Position numbers and translations under genes: made by a program. A DNA stretch of 64,000 bases, from positions 124,001-188,000 of the forward strand of contig PAKU01000037.1 in the NCBI GenBank assembly GCA_002706265.1. The letters run 5' to 3'. This DNA is from Polycyclovorans sp. Its GTDB lineage: Bacteria; Pseudomonadota; Gammaproteobacteria; Nevskiales; Nevskiaceae. Shown one piece after another: positions 54,459 to 63,597 of this stretch (within the stretch, counting starts at the first letter, position 1; the number at the start of each line of letters is the position of its first letter). The notes beneath the pieces are model-generated. The model was not told where the DNA came from and ran no database searches. It was given only the letters and a program-made list of their open reading frames with translations.

Positions 54459-55556
54459 TCAATCGACCACTTCGAGCATCAGGTCCAGCGCCAGGCGGGC
54501 GGGTCGCGACACCGCCTCGGGGACACGGATGCGATTGACCACCTGGCCGCTGACCAGGTTGTCGAGCACCCAGGCAAGGTGCTGCGGATCGGTGCGGAAC
54601 ATGGTCGAGCACATGCAGATCGTCGAGCTCATGAACTCTACCGTGACGCCTTTGGGCCTCATTTCGTCAGCGAGGCGATTGACAAGATTCAGCTCGGTGC
54701 CGACCAGCCAGTGCGTGCCCGGCGCCGAGGCGCGCACCGTGCGCAGAATGGCTTCGGTACTGCCGATCTCGTCGGAATGCTGGCAGACCTCGTAGGAATT
54801 CTCGGGGTGACTGATCACCTTGCCGTGCGGCACCCGCGTGCGAAAGGCGTCGATGTGTTCGGGCTTGAACATCTGGTGCACCGAGCAGAAGCCCTTCCAC
54901 AGAATCAGCTTGGCGCGCTGCAGCTGCGCCACCGTGGCGCCGCCCATGGGCTGGGTGAAATCCCAGACCACCATCTCGTCCAGGCCGATGCCCATGGTGA
55001 TGGCGGTGTTGCGCCCTAAATGCTGATCGGGGAAAAACAGCACCTTCTCGCGACGCGCAAAGCTCCATTCCAGCACCGCGCGGGCATTCGAGCTGGTGCA
55101 GACGATGCCGCCATGCTCGCCGCAGAAACCCTTGAGGTCTGCGGCCGAGTTGATGTAGGTGACCGGCGTCACGGTGGTGTCGGGGTCGAACACCTCGGCC
55201 AGTTCCTTCCAGCAGCGCCGCACCTTGATGAGGTTGGCCATGTCGGCCATCGAGCAGCCGGCCGCGAGGTCAGGAAGGATGACGTTGCGGGTGCCGCCGG
55301 TGACGATGTCGGCCACCTCGGCCATGAAATGCACGCCGCAGAACACGATGAATTCGGCCGTGGTCTCGGCGGCCAGCCGTGACAGCTTGAGTGAATCGCC
55401 CGTGAAATCAGCGTGCTGAAACACTTCGTCACGCTGATAGTGGTGCCCGAGGATGCACAGCCGATCGCCGAGGATGGACTTGGCCGCGCGAATGCGGGCG
55501 TCACAGGCGCCATCATCCATCAGGTTGAAGGCATCGAGCTTCAGTTGTGCGGCCAT
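54459..55556 (-). CDS. nadA: quinolinate synthase
   Basis: NadA (365 residues) condenses iminoaspartate with DHAP using a 4Fe-4S cluster. It has LGHHYQRDEVFQHADFTGDS (the segment LGHHYQRDEVFQ first, then FTGDSLKLS), FCGVHFMAEVADI with one cluster Cys, PDLAAGCSMADM, VTYINSAADLKGFCGEHGG and FFPDQHLGRNTA. The C-terminal cluster Cys is in SSTICMCSTM. It sits 28 bp after the lipoprotein gene on the same strand. No nadB or nadC is nearby. Confidence 0.97.
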   Translation of the reverse strand: MAAQLKLDAFNLMDDGACDARIRAAKSILGDRLCILGHHYQRDEVFQHADFTGDSLKLSRLAAETTAEFIVFCGVHFMAEVADIVTGGTRNVILPDLAAGCSMADMANLIKVRRCWKELAEVFDPDTTVTPVTYINSAADLKGFCGEHGGIVCTSSNARAVLEWSFARREKVLFFPDQHLGRNTAITMGIGLDEMVVWDFTQPMGGATVAQLQRAKLILWKGFCSVHQMFKPEHIDAFRTRVPHGKVISHPENSYEVCQHSDEIGSTEAILRTVRASAPGTHWLVGTELNLVNRLADEMRPKGVTVEFMSSTICMCSTMFRTDPQHLAWVLDNLVSGQVVNRIRVPEAVSRPARLALDLMLEVVD

Positions 55557-55584
55557 GGCAGGGTCTCCAGTGATGACAGCCGGA

Positions 55585-57042
55585 TCAGGGCGCTGCTTCG
55601 GGTTCGCAGGCGACAGTGTCGTTGATCACGAACAGTTGGGTCTGGTCGGTCACCAACGCGCTGGTATCGCCCTGCGGGCCCAGAGCCTGAGCCCTGATGC
55701 GCGTGCAGCCGGGTTCGAGTGCGACCGCCGTCACCCGCCCGGGATTGGCCGCCGTCTCGTCAGGCCGGGCGACCGTTCCGTCCGAACTGCTGAGGCGAAT
55801 CTGCCGGGTCACGTCCAGAGTCAGCAGCGACTCGTCGGCCAGCCGGTAATCGCCTTCCACGCTGTAATCCACGCTTTGGCCCAGACCGACGGTCGCGTTT
55901 TCGGGGCTGATGCGAATGGCCTCAAGCACGCCTTGAACAATCTCCACCTCCAGCGCGTTGCTGGTCAGCGCTTCGCCGGCCTCTTCATCGCCGAATTCCG
56001 CCTGCACCAACAGCGGATTGTCGGGTTCAGTCACCGCCAGCGACTGCAGCAAGCCTGCCCCCAGCGCGGTGACGAAAATGGCCCGGCCACTGACTTCACC
56101 CTCAGGAAGACCGGGCTCGATCACTTCGAAGCGCGACTGCGGCGTGACATCGTGACGGCCGTCCGCCGGGTCGGCAAAGGTGGCGAACGTCTTGAACACC
56201 TGCGAGGTGGCGACGATCAGTGGCGGCGCGGGCAAGGGCGCACCTTCCTCATCGAAGGTCTGGTCCAGGCGCTCCAACACCAGTCCCTGGGCCTCTTTGA
56301 CCGACACCTGGGCGCGCAGATCTTCAGCATCGACCGTTGCCGGGAGCAGATCCGGTGTCGCACACGCCGTCAGCCCCGCCTTGACGACGTACGGCCCGCC
56401 CAGTTCGCGCCCTTCCAGCACGCCGGTCGCCGAGATTCGGGCCTTCGTCGGGTCCACGGGATTGCCGTTTTCGTCCTCGAGCGACCAGATGACGAGCGGG
56501 GTCACGTCCCGCTCGGTGCCGTTCAGGATTGCAAAGACATCAAAAAGCTGCGTCGCGCCCCGGGCCACGGTCTGGGTGCCCGGCCGCACCTCGACCCCGC
56601 CCGGCGGCTGCACGGTGACCTGAATCTGCTCCTCCAGTGACGAGTACTTGGCCGTGATGGTGGCGGTGCCGGGGCCCACGGGCAGCAGCGCGCCGCGCAC
56701 GTAGGCCTGATTTTCGAGCAGCGGCACCGGGAGCGTACCGTCGCTGACGCGGACCACGCTTTCGTCACTGGAGCTCAGTTCCACCGGCCGGGGAAACCCG
56801 CCCTGCTGCAGAAAATTGGCGACCTGCCCGTTTGAAAACACAACCAGGGCCGCCAGACTCCCTTCGAAGCACTGGTTCAGCGTGATTTCGCCCAGCCCCG
56901 TGGTGGGATCGAGCAAAGTCATGGACACCGGCCGGGTGCCTTCGCCGACTTCGCAGGCACTGAGCGCGAACACTGCGGCCAGCAGCCCAGCGATGCGCCG
57001 AGCCGTTCGTGTCTTGGGGTACTGCCGGGCCTGTGAGGTCAT
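55585..57042 (-). CDS. Ig-like (Big-type) domain lipoprotein, function unknown
   Basis: The 485-residue precursor has a lipobox ALSAC (Cys30) after a leader. The mature protein is beta-rich with repeated Ig-like folds: blocks ending in GTATITAKYSSLEEQIQVTV, the IWSLEDENG region, and ISPENATVGLGQSVDYSVEG with RVTAVALEPG at the end, typical of bacterial Big/invasin-like domains. Its ATG shares a base with the aspS stop (TGATG), an unexpected coupling to a tRNA synthetase. The function is unknown; surface adhesion or envelope binding is inference. Confidence 0.85.
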   Translation of the reverse strand: MTSQARQYPKTRTARRIAGLLAAVFALSACEVGEGTRPVSMTLLDPTTGLGEITLNQCFEGSLAALVVFSNGQVANFLQQGGFPRPVELSSSDESVVRVSDGTLPVPLLENQAYVRGALLPVGPGTATITAKYSSLEEQIQVTVQPPGGVEVRPGTQTVARGATQLFDVFAILNGTERDVTPLVIWSLEDENGNPVDPTKARISATGVLEGRELGGPYVVKAGLTACATPDLLPATVDAEDLRAQVSVKEAQGLVLERLDQTFDEEGAPLPAPPLIVATSQVFKTFATFADPADGRHDVTPQSRFEVIEPGLPEGEVSGRAIFVTALGAGLLQSLAVTEPDNPLLVQAEFGDEEAGEALTSNALEVEIVQGVLEAIRISPENATVGLGQSVDYSVEGDYRLADESLLTLDVTRQIRLSSSDGTVARPDETAANPGRVTAVALEPGCTRIRAQALGPQGDTSALVTDQTQLFVINDTVACEPEAAP

Positions 57043-58844
57043 CAGCTTGCTTCTCCAGGGGCCGATGCCCCTTCACGTTTGACTGTTGAGCGGATGTGCA
57101 GCTCTTTCAACTGTTGCACTTCCACGGCGCCCGGCGCGCGGGTCAGCGGGCAATGGGCGGTCTGGGTCTTGGGGAAGGCGATCACGTCCCGGATCGACAG
57201 CCCCCCCGCCATGAGCATCACCATGCGGTCGATCCCGATGGCCAGACCGCCGTGGGGCGGCGCCCCGTACGACAGCGCTTCCAGCAGGAAACCGAATTTT
57301 TCGCGCTGCGCTTCGGCACTGATGCCCAAGAGTTCGAAAACCGCCTGTTGAATCTCGGGACGATGGATGCGCACCGAGCCACCGCCCAGTTCCACCCCGT
57401 TCACCACGATGTCGTAGCCCTGCGACACCGCATCGCCGGGCGCGTTCCGTAGCGATTCAGCCGAATCGACCTTGGGGGCCGTGAACGGGTGATGCGGACT
57501 GATCCAGCGCCCACCTTCGCGATCGTCCCATTCGAACATCGGCCAGTCGACCACCCACAGGGCTTTCCAGCCGCCTTCGGTGAGCTTGAGGTCGTTGCCG
57601 ACTTTCAGGCGCAAGGCGCCGAGCGCGTCGCTGACCACCTGGGCCTTGTCGGCGCCGAAGAACAGGATGTCGCCGTTGGCGGCGCCCGAACGCTCAAGAA
57701 TGCCGGCCAATGCAGCGTCCGACAGGTTCTTCACTATCGGCGACTGCAGCCCTTCGCGGCCCGCGGCCCGGTCGTTGACCTTGATCCATGCCAGCCCGCG
57801 TGCACCATAGAGCCCGACGAACGCGGTGTATTTGTCAATCTCGCCGCGCGACAGTTTTTCGCCGCCGCCTGGCACCCGCAATACCGTGACCCGGCATTTG
57901 GGGTCGTTGGCCGGATTGGCGAACACCTTGAACTCGGCATCGGCCACCAGATCCTTGATGTCCACCAGCTCCAGCGGGTTGCGCAGGTCGGGCTTGTCGG
58001 AACCGAACCGCGCCATGGCCTCGGCGTAGGACATCAGCGGCAGTTGCCCGAGATCGACCTGCAGCACGTCCCTCCAGAGTTCAACGACCAGCCGCTCCAT
58101 GAGCGCCATGATCGCGTCCATGTCCATGAACGAGGTCTCGACATCCAGCTGGGTAAATTCCGGTTGGCGATCGGCGCGCAGGTCTTCATCGCGAAAGCAG
58201 CGGGCGATCTGGTAGTAGCGGTCGATGCCCGACATCATCAGCAACTGCTTGAACAGCTGCGGGCTTTGCGGCAGCGCAAAGAACTGCCCGGGATGGGTCC
58301 GCGACGGCACCAGATAATCGCGTGCCCCCTCGGGCGTGGCACGGGTGAGGATGGGGGTCTCGACATCGAGAAACCCTTCCGCGTCCATGAACGTGCGGAT
58401 TTTCTGCACCACCGCATGACGCAGCTTCAGGTTGCGCTGCATCTGCGGGCGTCGCAGGTCGATGTATCGGTACTTGAGGCGGGTGTCTTCGCCCACGGTT
58501 TCATCGTCGGGATGAAACGGCGGCGTTTCGGCCTTGTTGAGCACCACCAGGTCGGTGCCCAGAATTTCGATCTCGCCACTGCTCAACTGCGCGTTGCTGG
58601 TGCCTTCGGGCCGGCGGCGAACGCGCCCGGTGATTTTCACGACATATTCGGAGCGCAGCCGCTCGGCGCTGGCGAAGATGTCGGCGCGATCAGGGTCGAA
58701 CACGCATTGCAGCAGGCCTTCGCGATCCCGCAGGTCAATGAAAATCACGCCGCCATGATCACGCCGACGGTGAACCCAGCCACAAACCGTCACGGATTGA
58801 TCGACGAGCGCGGCCGTCACGTGGCCGCAGTAATGAGAGCGCAT
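57042..58844 (-). CDS. aspS: aspartyl-tRNA synthetase
   Basis: The bacterial-type AspRS (600 residues) starts [18 protein letters not shown], has the OB anticodon domain, class II motif 1 in [25 protein letters not shown], motif 2 [18 protein letters not shown], the GAD insertion (about 290-420) and motif 3 [15 protein letters not shown]. The frame is open through the whole region. It follows a DUF502 gene by 60 bp. Whether it also charges tRNA-Asn cannot be read here. Confidence 0.98.
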   Translation of the reverse strand: MRSHYCGHVTAALVDQSVTVCGWVHRRRDHGGVIFIDLRDREGLLQCVFDPDRADIFASAERLRSEYVVKITGRVRRRPEGTSNAQLSSGEIEILGTDLVVLNKAETPPFHPDDETVGEDTRLKYRYIDLRRPQMQRNLKLRHAVVQKIRTFMDAEGFLDVETPILTRATPEGARDYLVPSRTHPGQFFALPQSPQLFKQLLMMSGIDRYYQIARCFRDEDLRADRQPEFTQLDVETSFMDMDAIMALMERLVVELWRDVLQVDLGQLPLMSYAEAMARFGSDKPDLRNPLELVDIKDLVADAEFKVFANPANDPKCRVTVLRVPGGGEKLSRGEIDKYTAFVGLYGARGLAWIKVNDRAAGREGLQSPIVKNLSDAALAGILERSGAANGDILFFGADKAQVVSDALGALRLKVGNDLKLTEGGWKALWVVDWPMFEWDDREGGRWISPHHPFTAPKVDSAESLRNAPGDAVSQGYDIVVNGVELGGGSVRIHRPEIQQAVFELLGISAEAQREKFGFLLEALSYGAPPHGGLAIGIDRMVMLMAGGLSIRDVIAFPKTQTAHCPLTRAPGAVEVQQLKELHIRSTVKREGASAPGEAS

Positions 58845-58904
58845 GTTGTTCTGAAAGACCGGAAAAGACGGGAATCGGGCGCGATCGCGCAGTAGCCCGC
58901 TAGT

Positions 58905-59603
58905 TTAACGCGCCCGGTCGTCTTCAGTGCCGCCGGTGGGGTCCGCGGCCGGCGTGGCGGCAATCGGCGGTGGGTCGATGGCGGCCAGCGGATCCTTCTT
59001 TGCGATGACGTCCGGCGCGACCACGCCCAGCGAGATGATCAGGCGCATGGCGTCTTCCACCGACATCTCCAGCCACGTCACTTCGGCCCTGGGCACCATC
59101 ACGATGAAGCCGGAGGTGGGATTCGGCGTCGTCGGCACGAAGCACGTCAGCACCGTGTGCTCGGTTTTCTCCTGAATCTCGCCCGCCGGTTCGCTGGTCA
59201 CGAAGGCGATCGACCAGATGCCCTTGCGCGGGTACTGAATGAGGATGGGCTGCCGGAACGCGGTGGAGTTTTCCGAGAACACGGTTTCGGTCAGCTTCTT
59301 GATGCCGCCGTACACCGAACGCACCAAGGGGATGCGATTGAGCAGCGACTCGCCCCAACCCAGTGCACGGCGGCCGATGAAGTTCGCGGCAAGGGCGCCC
59401 GTAAGCAGAATCAACAGCAACGACAACAAGATGCCGATGCCCGGAATCGCTGGCCGCCAGTCGGTGGGCACCAGAATGAGGCTGGTGTCGAGCACGCCCG
59501 CCAGCACACGCACCACCAGGAACGTCGCGCCCAGCGGCAACCAGACCAGCAGGCCGGCAATGAACCAGCGTCTCAACAATGACTGCAGCCGGATTTTGAA
59601 CAT
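58905..59603 (-). CDS. DUF502 family membrane protein
   Basis: The 232-residue protein has two TM helices (about residues 12-34 and 50-72) and a soluble C-terminal domain with IPLVRSVYGGIKKLTETVF, FVTSEPAGEIQ and FIVMVPRAEVTWLEMSVEDAMRLIISLG, the DUF502 signature. Its place between FmdB-like and aspS genes is conserved in gammaproteobacteria. Function is unknown; the LxxLG-GGIK region suggests a membrane-associated regulator, but this is not shown. The C-terminal tail is Pro/Ala-rich. Confidence 0.88.
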   Translation of the reverse strand: MFKIRLQSLLRRWFIAGLLVWLPLGATFLVVRVLAGVLDTSLILVPTDWRPAIPGIGILLSLLLILLTGALAANFIGRRALGWGESLLNRIPLVRSVYGGIKKLTETVFSENSTAFRQPILIQYPRKGIWSIAFVTSEPAGEIQEKTEHTVLTCFVPTTPNPTSGFIVMVPRAEVTWLEMSVEDAMRLIISLGVVAPDVIAKKDPLAAIDPPPIAATPAADPTGGTEDDRAR

Positions 59604-59680
59604 GGGCCTCGAGGGTTTTCGACTTCAAGACGTGCCAGTCTCGCGCACGTCAGCTGAATGGCCAGCGTTGCCGGGCAGGC

Positions 59681-60013
59681 TCAGCCGGCGCCGGCCGCGG
59701 GTGCGGGCGCGGCCGGCGGCGTTGCCGCAGGCGCATCGGGTTTGGACTCGGGTTTTCCGGGCGCCTTGTCCGCAGAACCGGCGGTGGACGGCCCGCCGCT
59801 GTCGCCCGCCAGATTGCGTTGCTTGTCCTTGTCGGATTTGAAATCGGTCTCGTACCAGCCGCCGCCCTTGAGGCGGAATGCCGCGGCACTGACCATGCGT
59901 TGCAGAACCTGCCCCTCGCAGTGCGCGCACTCGACCTTCGGTGTTTCACTGATCTTGTGCAGCACGTCACGGGTCACGCCACAGCGGGCGCAGTGATATT
60001 CATAAATCGGCAT
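59681..60013 (-). CDS. FmdB-family zinc ribbon protein
   Basis: The 110-residue protein starts MPIYEYHCARCG and has a second knuckle VECAHCEGQ, giving a Cys4 zinc ribbon, then VSAAAFRLKGGGWYETDF, which is the FmdB signature. The tail (residues 60-110) is a Pro/Ala/Lys-rich disordered part. FmdB proteins are putative regulators or assembly factors. It is first in the fmdB-DUF502-aspS order. The ATG at 60013 is chosen because it opens directly on the signature. Confidence 0.92.
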   Translation of the reverse strand: MPIYEYHCARCGVTRDVLHKISETPKVECAHCEGQVLQRMVSAAAFRLKGGGWYETDFKSDKDKQRNLAGDSGGPSTAGSADKAPGKPESKPDAPAATPPAAPAPAAGAG

Positions 60014-60139
60014 CGGAGCGGCTCCGCAAAGGATTGGTAGGGGTACCCCCTCAAGTGGGGCGTAACCCGCCTGATTCAAGGGTCGGGACCGACGATTTGT
60101 CTCGACGCGCTGCGGACGAATCGGCATGCTGCGCGCCCC

Positions 60140-61021
60140 ATGCCAGACAACCCCCGCCAAGGCGCGTTTTACGCCATCCAGGCCGCGATTGCGTTTTCGA
60201 TGATGGGCGCGCTGATCAAGGCCGCCTCTGTGGGCATGCCCAACGAGATGATCGTGTTCACGCGCTGCTTTATCGGGCTGGTGATTCTGACCCCCTGGGC
60301 GCTGAGAATCGGCCTCAGACAGGCGCTGGCAACGCGGCGCTGGGGCGGTCACCTGCTGCGCGCCGGCTTCGGCATCGTGGCGATGTACTGCTTTTTTTAC
60401 GCGCTGGGCACGCTGCCGCTGGCCAAGGCCATGCTGCTGACCTACTCAATGCCGCTGTTTCTGCCGTTCGTGGCGTGGGCCTGGCTGCGCGAGCGCCCCA
60501 CCCCCGCCGTCTGGCTGGCCGTAAGCCTCGGCTTTGTCGGCATTGCCCTGATGGTTGACCCGCGCGGCCTCGGCGGCGGCACCCTGACCGGAACCCTGGT
60601 CGGCGCCGCCTCCGGCCTGTTTGGCGCGGTGGCAATGGTGGGCATCCGGCGCATTTCCAACACCGAACCTGCGCCGCGAATCGTCATGTATTTCGCCCTG
60701 ATCGCCACCGGCCTCTCGGCCGTGCCGCTGGCGTGGGCATGGGCCACCCCCACCGCAACACAAGCGGTTCTGATGATCGCCGCCGGCGCGGTGGCGACCT
60801 TCGGCCAACTGTGCATGACCCGCGCCTACGGCTGCGCGCCGGCCGCCTGGGTGGGCAGCTTCAGCTATGCGTCGGTGCCGGTCTCGGCCCTGCTGGCCTG
60901 GCTGATCTGGCAGGAAACGCTGAGCCTGCGCGCCATGCTGGGCGCGGCTTTGGTGATCGGCCTGTGTGTTGGCCTCAGCGTCAGCGCCGGGCGCAGGCGG
61001 CGGCTGTCGGTGCCGCCCTGA
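60140..61021 (+). CDS. EamA/DMT family transporter
   Basis: The 293-residue inner-membrane protein has ten predicted TM helices arranged as two EamA halves, for example AIQAAIAFSMMGALIK at the start, RAGFGIVAMYCFFYALGTLPLAKAMLL in the first half (short parts: GFGIVAMYCFFYALG) and GAVATFGQLCMTRAYGCAPAAWVGSF in the second. DMT carriers export metabolites such as amino acids. The ATG at 60140 is 124 bp after the divergent fmdB start. Substrate is unknown. It is convergent with the CinA-type gene, stops 3 bp apart. Confidence 0.9.
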   Translation: MPDNPRQGAFYAIQAAIAFSMMGALIKAASVGMPNEMIVFTRCFIGLVILTPWALRIGLRQALATRRWGGHLLRAGFGIVAMYCFFYALGTLPLAKAMLLTYSMPLFLPFVAWAWLRERPTPAVWLAVSLGFVGIALMVDPRGLGGGTLTGTLVGAASGLFGAVAMVGIRRISNTEPAPRIVMYFALIATGLSAVPLAWAWATPTATQAVLMIAAGAVATFGQLCMTRAYGCAPAAWVGSFSYASVPVSALLAWLIWQETLSLRAMLGAALVIGLCVGLSVSAGRRRRLSVPP

Positions 61022-61024
61022 CGT

Positions 61025-61804
61025 TCAGCGCGAAGGATCGGGCGGCGTGTCGATCAGCTCGATGTCGGTGATGGTCGGGTCACTGGAAAGTCCGGTCAAA
61101 AAGTGGGCAAAGGCCGCCTTGGCCTGCGCCTCCGCCCCTTTGAAACCGAACTCGATGTGACGCGGTCGCTGGGCGTCCCCCCGGCACGGCAAGCTCGACA
61201 GCTTCAGGCCGGGATGCGCGGCCAGCGTGGCTTCCATCAGGTCCAGCAGGTCCCCTTCGCCCGAGGTGCCCATCACCCGCAGCCGGTACTCGACCTGGGG
61301 GGCGAGGTGGTGCAGATGCGGGTAGTGGGTGTCGAGCACCCACGCCAGCATGGGCCAGGCCATCTCGGGGAAGCCGGGCACGCAGTGCAGGTTGCCCAAC
61401 GAGAATCCCGCAACCCGATTGACGGGATTGGGAATCAGCCGGGCGCCTTCGGGAAAGTCGGCCATCAGCACGCGATTCGGCCAGGCGCGCTCGCCGTACT
61501 CGGCGACGATCAGCGCCTCACCCTCGGGGTGTCGCTGCAGGGACTGCCCGTAAGCGGCCGCGGCGGCCTGACGCGTGCAGTCGTCCGGCGTGGCGCCAAT
61601 GCCGCCGCACGACAGCAGCAGGTCACCGGCAGCACGACCGTCGCGCATGGCTGCGGCGATGGCCCCAAGGTCGTCACCGATGAAGCGCGCGTAGGCCAGC
61701 GCCAGTCCCCGTTCGGCCAGCATCGCGATGACCTTGGGCAGGTGGCGATCCTGGCGTTTGCCGCTGAGAATCTCGTCGCCGATGACCAGCAATCCAATGT
61801 TCAT
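61025..61804 (-). CDS. CinA-type molybdopterin-binding domain protein
   Basis: The 259-residue protein starts MNIGLLVIGDEILSGKRQDRHL and has the MoCF-domain motif LLSCGGIGATPDDCTRQAAA, so it is the MoaB/MogA-like N-terminal half of CinA without the C-terminal amidohydrolase part, as in stand-alone YfaY/competence-damage proteins. A later segment FSLGNLHCVPGFPEMA is also typical. Known relatives have ADP-ribose pyrophosphatase or MoCF roles; which applies here is open. The ATG at 61804 is preferred over a longer frame with no similarity. Confidence 0.88.
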   Translation of the reverse strand: MNIGLLVIGDEILSGKRQDRHLPKVIAMLAERGLALAYARFIGDDLGAIAAAMRDGRAAGDLLLSCGGIGATPDDCTRQAAAAAYGQSLQRHPEGEALIVAEYGERAWPNRVLMADFPEGARLIPNPVNRVAGFSLGNLHCVPGFPEMAWPMLAWVLDTHYPHLHHLAPQVEYRLRVMGTSGEGDLLDLMEATLAAHPGLKLSSLPCRGDAQRPRHIEFGFKGAEAQAKAAFAHFLTGLSSDPTITDIELIDTPPDPSR

Positions 61805-62136
61805 CGTCGCGGCATTCCGTTGTGGCGCGGTCGTGCCAGACACGCAAAACGGGCCACGGGTGCAAAGGCCCATAGCCGGTCGGCCAGCCTGCTTTGCAGG
61901 ACGCTACGGGCCGGCATCAGTGCCCGCGTGCCGCGGCAGGCGGCGAAGTGAAGGTCACGGCGTTCATGGCAGGGTTCAGGTGAGCGGCGAGGAATGACGA
62001 CTATAGTGTCGGGCGAGCGCAGCGAGAGGATTTTGCCAGCATGGCACTCGATGCGACGCGCTCACGGGGCGGCTCGTCCGCACACACTGGCCCGTGCTTT
62101 GCTAGAACAAGGCACCTCACAGAACACTAACCATCA
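61805..62136. other. 332-bp intergenic region with only a weak promoter candidate
   Basis: Between the divergent CinA-type and ATP-grasp genes I see no coding signal, RNA or long repeat. TATAGT at 62002-62007 could be a -10 for the plus-strand operon, with a weak GTGAGC 16 bp upstream. The leader would be about 125 nt. Confidence 0.4.
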
Positions 62137-63597
62137 ATGGCTCTCGACTGGCAGCACTACCCCGCCGACCTCACGTATGACGAGTTGTTTGCAGCCGACG
62201 GCAAGCCGCGCGCCGCCGCGGCTGCCCTGATCACTTACCTGCAGGGCAAAACGCAGGATGAACTGGAACAACACCGCATCGCCGCCGAGTTGGCGATTCG
62301 CGTCATGGGCATCAGCTTCACGGTGTATACCGAAGGGCAGAACGTCGACCGGGCCTGGCCCTTCGATGTCATTCCCCGGGTCATTGATTCACGCGAATGG
62401 GCGCACACGGCAGAAGGACTGCGGCAGAGGGCGCGGGCGCTCAACCACTTCATCGCCGACATCTACGCCGATCAACGCATCCTCAAGGCCGGCGTGGTGC
62501 CCCCCGAAGTGCTGGCCGACTCGGTGAACTTCAGGCCGCAGTGCGTCGGCCATCGCCCACCGGGCGACCTGTGGGCGCACATCTGCGGCTCCGACCTGGT
62601 CCGCGACGACAGCGGCACGCTGTACGTGCTCGAAGACAATCTGCGGGTACCCAGCGGCGTGTCGTACATGGTCGAAAACCGCATGATCAGCAAACGGGTG
62701 TTCCCGGAGCTGTTCAAGGCCATCAACATTCTGCCGGTCGATGACTACGCCACCCAGTTGTTCGAAACGCTGGCCGATCTGAGCCCGCGCCAGGGTGACG
62801 ACCCCACCATCGTCCTGTTGACGCCCGGCATCTACAACAGCGCCTACTTCGAGCACGCCTGGCTGGCGCAGCAAATGGGCATCGAGCTGGTGGTGGGGCC
62901 CGATCTCTACGTGGACACTGATGACTGCCTGTACATGAGAACAGTACAAGGCGCCACCCGCGTGGATGTCGTGTATCGGCGGGTGGATGACCTGTTCATC
63001 GACCCCGAGGTATTCCGCGAAGATTCCATGCTCGGCGTCCACGGCCTGATGCGCGCCTGGCTGAAGGGCAATGTCGCCATCGCCAACGCGCCCGGGGCCG
63101 GCGTGGCCGACGACAAGGTGATCTACAGCTACGTGCCCGACATGATCAAGTACTACCTGGGCGAAGAAGCCAAATTGCCCAACGTGCCGAGCTTTCGCTG
63201 CATGAACCGCAAGGAATGCGACCACGTGCTGGCCAACCTCGACTCGCTGGTGGTCAAGCCGGCCAATGAATCGGGGGGCTACGGCATGTTGATCGGCCCG
63301 CGCGCCACCGCTGAAGAACGCACGCAGTTCGCCGAGCTGATTCGCGCCAATCCCCGCAATTACATGGCCCAGCCCACACTGTCTTTATCAACAGCGCCCA
63401 TCCTCATGGCCGATGGCAGCGTCGAGCCCCGCCACCTCGATCTGAGACCCTTCATCCTCTCCCGCGCCGGTCACGAAGAAGTGACGATGGGCGGCCTGAC
63501 CCGCGTCGCCATGGTGCGCGGATCGCTGGTGGTCAACTCCAGCCAGGGCGGTGGCGCGAAGGACACCTGGGTGGTCGACACTGGGGGGAAGGCCTGA
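62137..63597 (+). CDS. circularly permuted ATP-grasp type 2 protein (COG2308-like)
   Basis: The 486-residue protein matches the circularly permuted ATP-grasp family found with alpha-E and transglutaminase genes. It has an early ITVYTEG-like segment (FTVYTEGQNVDRAWPFDVIPR in parts: FTVYTEG, then WPFDVIPR), LYVLEDNLRVPSGVSYM, VGPDLYVDTDDCLYM, VYRRVDDLFIDPEVF, and VVKPANESGGYGM, where the Lys and Gly loop bind ATP. Members are predicted amide/peptide ligases that may form glutamyl-type peptides. It overlaps the alpha-E gene (TGATG), so they act together. A transglutaminase-like gene often follows, but is beyond the window. Confidence 0.9.
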   Translation: MALDWQHYPADLTYDELFAADGKPRAAAAALITYLQGKTQDELEQHRIAAELAIRVMGISFTVYTEGQNVDRAWPFDVIPRVIDSREWAHTAEGLRQRARALNHFIADIYADQRILKAGVVPPEVLADSVNFRPQCVGHRPPGDLWAHICGSDLVRDDSGTLYVLEDNLRVPSGVSYMVENRMISKRVFPELFKAINILPVDDYATQLFETLADLSPRQGDDPTIVLLTPGIYNSAYFEHAWLAQQMGIELVVGPDLYVDTDDCLYMRTVQGATRVDVVYRRVDDLFIDPEVFREDSMLGVHGLMRAWLKGNVAIANAPGAGVADDKVIYSYVPDMIKYYLGEEAKLPNVPSFRCMNRKECDHVLANLDSLVVKPANESGGYGMLIGPRATAEERTQFAELIRANPRNYMAQPTLSLSTAPILMADGSVEPRHLDLRPFILSRAGHEEVTMGGLTRVAMVRGSLVVNSSQGGGAKDTWVVDTGGKA

